From Rhodocollybia butyracea (taxonomy: Eukaryota > Basidiomycota > Agaricomycetes > Agaricales > Omphalotaceae): 64,000 bases of DNA. Shown here piece after piece: positions 59,015-64,000 of the stretch. A program made the position numbers and the translations under genes. The notes beneath the pieces are model-generated. The model worked only from the letters and a program-made list of their open reading frames with translations. It was not told the origin of the DNA and ran no database searches. The stretch covers positions 62,001-126,000 of the forward strand of contig JADNRY010000141.1 in assembly GCA_015501585.1 (NCBI GenBank), read 5' to 3'. Every line of letters begins with the position of its first letter. The stretch's first letter is position 1.

Positions 59015-60609
59015 ATGCGCTCAGGCTCAGCTGCTCTTCTTCTCTTTGTACTCGTAGCAGGCTTCATACTTGCTGTATCCTCTATACCAGTGAAAAAGCC
59101 CGGGACCACGCACCATCTCGCGAGACCCGCACCGTACACGAAATCACCACCAGGATCATCGCCGGCACATAAACTTGTAAGTGTATTTGCGCATAATCCC
59201 TGTTTTCCGGTTTTTGTTACCAAATAATCGTACACTTAATGCTCGCTCCTTGCCAGCCAGTCACTCCCATCGTGACCTTCATTAAAGTCACAGGCGAAAC
59301 GAACACTGAACAAACCAAACCTGGCCTTCTAACGCTACCGTACCTTACCAAAAACCTTTACCCAGCAATCTACGAAGCCCTTGGTGCTTCTATGCCTGAC
59401 CGATCAAGGATGCCAAAACACCAGGGTTCCTATGTTCCATATAATCCGATGCTTCAACAATCACCAATCAAATCCCGAGAATGGGTTTATTTCACAATCA
59501 CACGAATCGCAAACTGTGAGACATGTTTTGGGTGGGAGGCAAAAGGTGGTGAGTACTTGCTCTCAGATATGATTCTCCTTGCATTTCTCATATATGCTTT
59601 GCCAGACAGCGGGCTCACCTATATTGGCATTAGCCCAGGCAAGCCAACCTGGAACTTCAGAGGGACCTGGGGCAAACCCAGGTTAGACCCAACGACTGAC
59701 GACCCGAAGACCCTCGAAGCCATCGCATCCAAGCAAAAAGAATGGGAAATGCTTTTGGCTGAGTTCAAGTCGCACTTTATGGCACCCCACGTGAGCTTCA
59801 CTGTTGGTATTGACGGTGTTAATACTGGTAGTATCCTATCGGGGAGCGTAGGGAAATATCCTCCTCTGAAGAAATACACTCAAGATATGTCTGGACTCAC
59901 CGAAGTAATCAATGGAGCTTTGCGTCGGGGCTCGAAGGATCTAATAATCTATGACGGTCCATTCCACCCAATGAATGTAGATCGGGGATGGATTTTCCTC
60001 AGGTTCGTCACACTAGCCTGCATGTGTACTAAGCGTGATCCATGTTCTGGGTGGATAGCACAAGGCTGTGGGTACTTGCTACTGAATCTGATTTTATTTG
60101 CGATCCTCATGTATGCTTTACTAGATGACTTTAAGTCTGACCCTGGCGACGTTCGTCGCTATTATGCACAAACGTATGCGGGTATTGTAAAATGGGATAA
60201 GGCGAAGGAAGACGGAGCGCCTGATTTTACAGTCGTTGCGAAGTATCCTAGGACTATTGAAGAAGGGCATGCAGCGACTGCCTTAGGAGTACACCCGCAG
60301 CCGGTGACGCCATCCATGGGGAAGAAGGAATGGTTGCCCAGATGGGGCGAAGCAAAGGCAGATGGACCGCCTGATCTTACTGATGTTGGGAGGTTTCCTA
60401 CCTTACGAGTACACCCACAGCTAGTTACGCCATCTATGCAGAAGGAGGAACAGTTGCACAGCATGCAGGAGGAGAAATGGCAGCACATCATGGCCGAATT
60501 TCGTGCAGAGCGTTGGAAGAGTATCTCTGGGTCCCTACAAATACCCAAGCTTCGAGATTATCTCTCAAAACCTACGCGAGGAGGAACAGGAGTGGGAATC
60601 AGAGGTTAA
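59015..60609 (+). CDS. Predicted secreted or membrane protein with internal repeats, unrecognised
   Basis: Two exons, 59015-59176 and 59257-60609, join in phase 0 and give about 504 residues. The N-terminus (MRSGSAALLLFVLVAGFILAVSS) is a convincing signal peptide. Two similar blocks, about residues 128-172 and 296-341, each have Cys-x2-Cys or Cys-x4-Cys, then GW.A.G..YLL and a hydrophobic stretch ending YAL.D. Those stretches could be membrane segments. Near the C-terminus two further repeats carry W..AK.DG.PD.T.V and VHPQ.VTPSM. I recognise no family. It may be a lineage-specific secreted protein that grew by internal duplication. It lies upstream of an LTR retrotransposon, on the opposite strand from its Gag ORF. 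Confidence 0.6.
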
Positions 60610-61019
60610 GAGGTTTCGGGATAGCTCTTCCAGATGTAAATACTAAACAATAAATGTATCATTAGTTCTCCTCAGATGCCGAGTTTGAAGTGACTAGTGA
60701 AACCTGGAGGCAAAGGTTGACGCGTTGACGCGTTGACGATGAAGCTTGGAGCTCTGGAGGCTTGAACTTGAAGGAGTGCAGGACGAAATGGGGAGAAGAG
60801 GCCATTAGCTGTCTAGTTCCGGCACACGGAGTCGAGTCCCGAGCTATCGCGGTGCAGTACATACGAGACATGCAAGGCAATAGTATTACACTGGTTTATC
60901 GAATATTCACTATGCTATTTGTGCTCAATAGCGACTACACCATATCGGATACACCGTGATACACCCAGTACACTTGCGCTGGTTACATAACCTACAAATA
61001 TAAATCCGGACCGAATAGG
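60610..61019. other. Intergenic with a small minisatellite
   Basis: Three copies of the 8-base unit gttgacgc (the last imperfect) lie at 60,716-60,738. Otherwise I see no gene. The bases just left of 61020 are the target flank of the LTR element. Confidence 0.5.
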
Positions 61020-61296
61020 TGTAACACTAAGGTGACGAATCACTGTAGTATCACACGAGAAGTGGGGAATTTTAGGTAGGTGCAGAGAGAACCGTTGTAA
61101 CTGGTGAGTTGATTCTGCTGAAACCTATCGTACTTACAGTAAACGGCTACCTTATATACCTTTCTGAAGACTATTACTATAAGTAGATACAATATAAAAG
61201 GAAACGAGTAAGCAACGAGCGAGGTAGACTGCGATAAGATAAGGAAATGATAAGGAAAGTGTTAATACGCAGGTAACAGGTCACGACTCCGTTACA
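61020..61296 (-). mobile_element. 277-bp long terminal repeat (3' LTR of a minus-strand element)
   Basis: On the minus strand it begins TGTAACGGAGTCGTGACC and ends GTTACA, so the ends form the usual short inverted TG...CA repeat (TGTAAC/GTTACA). A TATA box (tatataagg, plus 61,151-61,161 region) is inside, as expected for an LTR promoter. A purine-rich run (ctggagggcg) lies directly before it on the minus strand and could be the polypurine tract. The partner LTR would lie beyond the right edge. Confidence 0.75.
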
Positions 61297-61343
61297 TACG
61301 CCCTCCAGAGATTGTCCACGAGGATCTCTCCTTTCTTCCACTG

Positions 61344-64000
61344 CTAGGCATTCTTCATCAATACATCATCATCACAGGCTGTGGCAGGGACTGTAGTTGG
61401 GATCCGGATAAGACAAGGATAAAACCCAAAGTCATTGGTGAGTTTAGGATCGAGCAATGCCGCGTTCAAATGTGATTTCCCATCGGCAGGCGTCAATTCT
61501 CCTAGTAATGAGCCGGGATGTTGCGCAATAGGGGCAGAAGTCGAGGCAGTACAAATGGGAGAAATGGTAAGAGTGAGAGTAGTGGGCAAGAGACTAGAGT
61601 TTCGAAGCAGCCTGGTCACAATGAAAACGAGGGTGCAGGAAGGGATAAGGGTGACAAGGACCAAACGCGGAATAAGATCAGGGATGTGGGTAGGGATCCG
61701 TGTGCTCGTAGGCTCTACCTGTACAAATGACACGAAAATCTCGCCTTTGACAACCGTGATCGCATAGATAATTCCAGTGTCGAGATCAGAAATAAAAATG
61801 GCAATTTTACTTTTGATTTGTAGATCATCGTTGGCACCTTCAGTCAAGGGCTGGTGTGCGACGTGAATAGAGAGTTTCGTGGGGTTGAATCCGAGTTGAG
61901 TATCAAAGTCAGACCGGTCAAAAACATCGGTGGTACCAAAATAAAACATGTAACTGGCAGGAGACCAGGGGAGGGTTTTGTCGGTTTGGCCATACTGGAG
62001 CCAATCTAGAGGATGAGGGGAAGGAATGTGGGGAATGTTGGTGCTAGAAGCGGCTGTGGAAATAGAGGTGAGTTTGTTAGATATTTTCACGGTTCTTTCG
62101 GGTCGAAGATAAACCCGCCCTCCATCTGTCATTCCACGGACATTGGATGTTCGCGTTTGAGAATCAGGCAAGGGTGGAATAACATCTGTACTCCCGCCCT
62201 CCTTTCGTTCTTCACGGGTATCATGCAAGACGGAATTTAATCTCTTCATTCGGCGAGTCTTTTTGGCACTCTGAGTATTCAAAGTGCTAAACTCATGCTG
62301 GTGTGCAGATCTCGTTTTCGTGAACCGAGCGTGACATCCAGGTTTCTCAGTCAATAGGTGTTCACCATGTTGGCCCTGACTTGATAAATTCGGGCAAAGA
62401 TGTGAGTGTCTACAGCGATTTCCCGGAGGACTGTTGTCCACTTCGGAACAGGTATCTGAATTAGGGAGCACAAAGCTCACCATTCCAAACTCAAGTTCGG
62501 AGATTTGATCTCCATCCTTGGTGTCAGAAGAGGTCGTACCAGATGTATCCCTACCGCGTTGTACTGGTTGCCTATCTGGGCAGTGACGGCTGATATGTCC
62601 ATACCCGCCACACCGGAAACATCGACCCGTAGCAAGATATTCATTCTTCTCTTGTTCAGAGAGCTGAATTTGGCGCCTCGAACGATTTCCATGCAAATAC
62701 TGTCCATTCCCGTTATGTTTACGGATGGAGTTCTGCTGGTGAGCAGAACTGTCAGATTCACTATCAGATCCATACTGATGTGAACCATTGCTAGTAAAGT
62801 CACCGTCAGAGTACTGGTGATGGCCGGAGTTGCCGCCCTCAGGCTCGGATTCACTACTTGACAATTCATACGATTCATTGGCAAAATATCGGTCTCGGCG
62901 GGAGTTAAAGTCACTCTCAGAATCGGAATCATGAGGAGGTTCGTTTTCTGGCTCTGTAGAGCACTCACTACTGACCAGGACATTTTCAATCATCTCGACA
63001 AGCTCTGCAGCCACAGCAACATCGCTGTAAGTAGAAAATTCCGGGTTCAATTTCTGTCTCCAGAGCCCTTTCTGAATATCAATATTCAAGCTAGACCACA
63101 GTTTATGGACTCTTTCGCGTTCATCAAGAATTCCAATTGTATCAAAGAGGTCATTCAATTCAGCCAGATAGTCGCGAACCGACTTATCATCCTGAGAAGC
63201 TCGTCTGAGCTTACGACGTTGATCTATTCGATATGTCATCGGGAAGCATTGATTATATAGTTCAGTAAAGAACTCGTTTAATCTCCAATCAAACGGAGAG
63301 TCTGCAACCACAGTCAAATAAAATTGATATGCCTTTCCCGTGAGGTACTTCGACAATCTCATTACACGCCGATTCTTTGGGACACGCCCATCGCGTACAT
63401 ATGCCGTTCCTTCAGTCACGAATTTAATAAAAGCTCGGATGTCCACTGAGCCATCATACAATTCGGGGGGATCGGGCTTAAGCAGCATCTTGCTCTTTTT
63501 CTTGTAATGCTTTCGCCGTTTACGGCGCCTATCATGGCGTCTGTATTCCGAATCGGTACTTTCAGAACTTTCAGAATCGGAATCGGGATCTGACGTCGAC
63601 AAAGAGCGTGAATCATAGCTGGAAGGGCTAGAAGAAGAGTCGGATGGATAACCTCGACCCTTGTTCTTTTTCCTCACGGCTTGCCTGTTGTTCTTGGCCG
63701 GAGTCAATAACTTTGACAATTGATTTGTCGGAGCTATAAGCTCACTAGGACGTGCAACGGGCCCAAGGTTCTGAACAGAGTATTTCTGAGACTTCCTCGG
63801 CCGCTGCTCAACAATATGTCTTATGTGAGTTTCAACCAAATCTGTCATGGCTTCTGAGCCTGCACGGTGTTTCAACGGTCTCTTAGCCTTTTTTGGCTTT
63901 GATTTGACCTTTCTCGGAGGCTCATTCTGTTCCCTCGGGACGCTTTGAATGGCATTTCTCTGCGGTTTGACATTAGTATCACCATCCGAGATGTCTACCG
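61344..64000 (-). CDS. Gag-type protein of an LTR retrotransposon, 5' end beyond the window
   Basis: The frame is open from the right edge (64000) to the stop at 61344, so the start is outside; an internal Met at about 63,848 is a less likely start. A basic and Ser/Asp/Glu-rich N-terminal part is followed by a retrotransposon Gag capsid-like region (PPELYDGSVDIRAFIKFV ... YLTGKAYQFYL ... DYLAELNDLF, about 63,460-63,120). Another acidic Ser-rich spacer leads to a CCHC zinc knuckle (CFRCGGYGHISRHC, about 62,579-62,620), which binds RNA. Some 400 residues follow without protease, reverse transcriptase, RNase H or integrase motifs. The LTR begins 47 bases after the stop, so pol is missing. The capsid-like part suggests the Gypsy superfamily, in a non-autonomous form. 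Confidence 0.78.
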   Translation of the reverse strand, partial: VDISDGDTNVKPQRNAIQSVPREQNEPPRKVKSKPKKAKRPLKHRAGSEAMTDLVETHIRHIVEQRPRKSQKYSVQNLGPVARPSELIAPTNQLSKLLTPAKNNRQAVRKKNKGRGYPSDSSSSPSSYDSRSLSTSDPDSDSESSESTDSEYRRHDRRRKRRKHYKKKSKMLLKPDPPELYDGSVDIRAFIKFVTEGTAYVRDGRVPKNRRVMRLSKYLTGKAYQFYLTVVADSPFDWRLNEFFTELYNQCFPMTYRIDQRRKLRRASQDDKSVRDYLAELNDLFDTIGILDERERVHKLWSSLNIDIQKGLWRQKLNPEFSTYSDVAVAAELVEMIENVLVSSECSTEPENEPPHDSDSESDFNSRRDRYFANESYELSSSESEPEGGNSGHHQYSDGDFTSNGSHQYGSDSESDSSAHQQNSIRKHNGNGQYLHGNRSRRQIQLSEQEKNEYLATGRCFRCGGYGHISRHCPDRQPVQRGRDTSGTTSSDTKDGDQISELEFGMVSFVLPNSDTCSEVDNSPPGNRCRHSHLCPNLSSQGQHGEHLLTEKPGCHARFTKTRSAHQHEFSTLNTQSAKKTRRMKRLNSVLHDTREERKEGGSTDVIPPLPDSQTRTSNVRGMTDGGRVYLRPERTVKISNKLTSISTAASSTNIPHIPSPHPLDWLQYGQTDKTLPWSPASYMFYFGTTDVFDRSDFDTQLGFNPTKLSIHVAHQPLTEGANDDLQIKSKIAIFISDLDTGIIYAITVVKGEIFVSFVQVEPTSTRIPTHIPDLIPRLVLVTLIPSCTLVFIVTRLLRNSSLLPTTLTLTISPICTASTSAPIAQHPGSLLGELTPADGKSHLNAALLDPKLTNDFGFYPCLIRIPTTVPATACDDDVLMKNA

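Noticed and set aside
60800..60870. Possible tRNA-like box B (gagtcgagtccc)
   Set aside because: No matching acceptor stem, anticodon arm or box A at the right distance.
61740..61790. DTG triplet in the C-terminal half of the Gag ORF as a possible aspartic protease
   Set aside because: The surrounding residues (SDLDTGIIYAI) lack the hydrophobic-hydrophobic-DTG-Ala pattern and the later conserved segment of a retroviral-type protease.

Overview
The window looks like a repeat-rich chromosomal region of a basidiomycete fungus, most likely an Agaricomycete. Nearly every gene is broken by many short introns of about 45-70 bases with GT...AG ends. The families present are typical of that group: F-box/LRR proteins, a PP2C phosphatase, DHA2-type MFS transporters, a heme-thiolate peroxidase, a TET/JBP-type oxygenase, and basidiomycete-style LTR and terminal-inverted-repeat elements. 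The species cannot be named from sequence alone.

Left part (1-17 kb). A set of genes here resembles the cargo of a large DNA transposon: a HECT-like E3 ligase gene (+), a convergent TET/JBP-like 2-oxoglutarate dioxygenase gene (-), an unrecognised gene (-), and, divergent from it across about 90 bases, a helix-turn-helix plus DDE integrase gene (+). The locus appears dead. The HECT gene has an in-frame stop. The unrecognised gene is split by a 373-bp palindromic element with a TA duplication. The last integrase exon is split by a 605-bp hAT-like element with an exact 8-bp target duplication. A zone of ATGGGAC repeats, a perfect 72-bp palindrome and half of another palindromic element follow.

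Middle (18-40.6 kb). A fragment of a heme-thiolate peroxidase gene is followed by three tandem copies of a unit of about 5.42 kb. Each unit carries a remnant of an F-box gene, a minus-strand gene for a predicted ADP-ribosyltransferase-like protein with a hydrophobic N-terminus, a long non-coding block and a PP2C gene. The first two PP2C copies are pseudogenes that share one nonsense mutation. The third is complete and is followed by a complete F-box gene. Unit 3 also carries a 2.58-kb TIR insertion whose empty site can be read in units 1 and 2. The ART-like genes differ between units far more than the non-coding DNA around them.

Right part (40.6-64 kb). Two tandem MFS drug:H+ antiporter-2 transporter genes are present, the second with a disrupted start. 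A largely empty stretch contains a GC-rich TIR element. Then come a two-finger C2H2 transcription factor (-), a second F-box gene with a decayed downstream partial duplicate, a predicted secreted or membrane protein with internal repeats, and a non-autonomous LTR retrotransposon. In that retrotransposon the Gag-type ORF (-) runs off the right edge and is followed directly by a 277-bp LTR with no pol between them.
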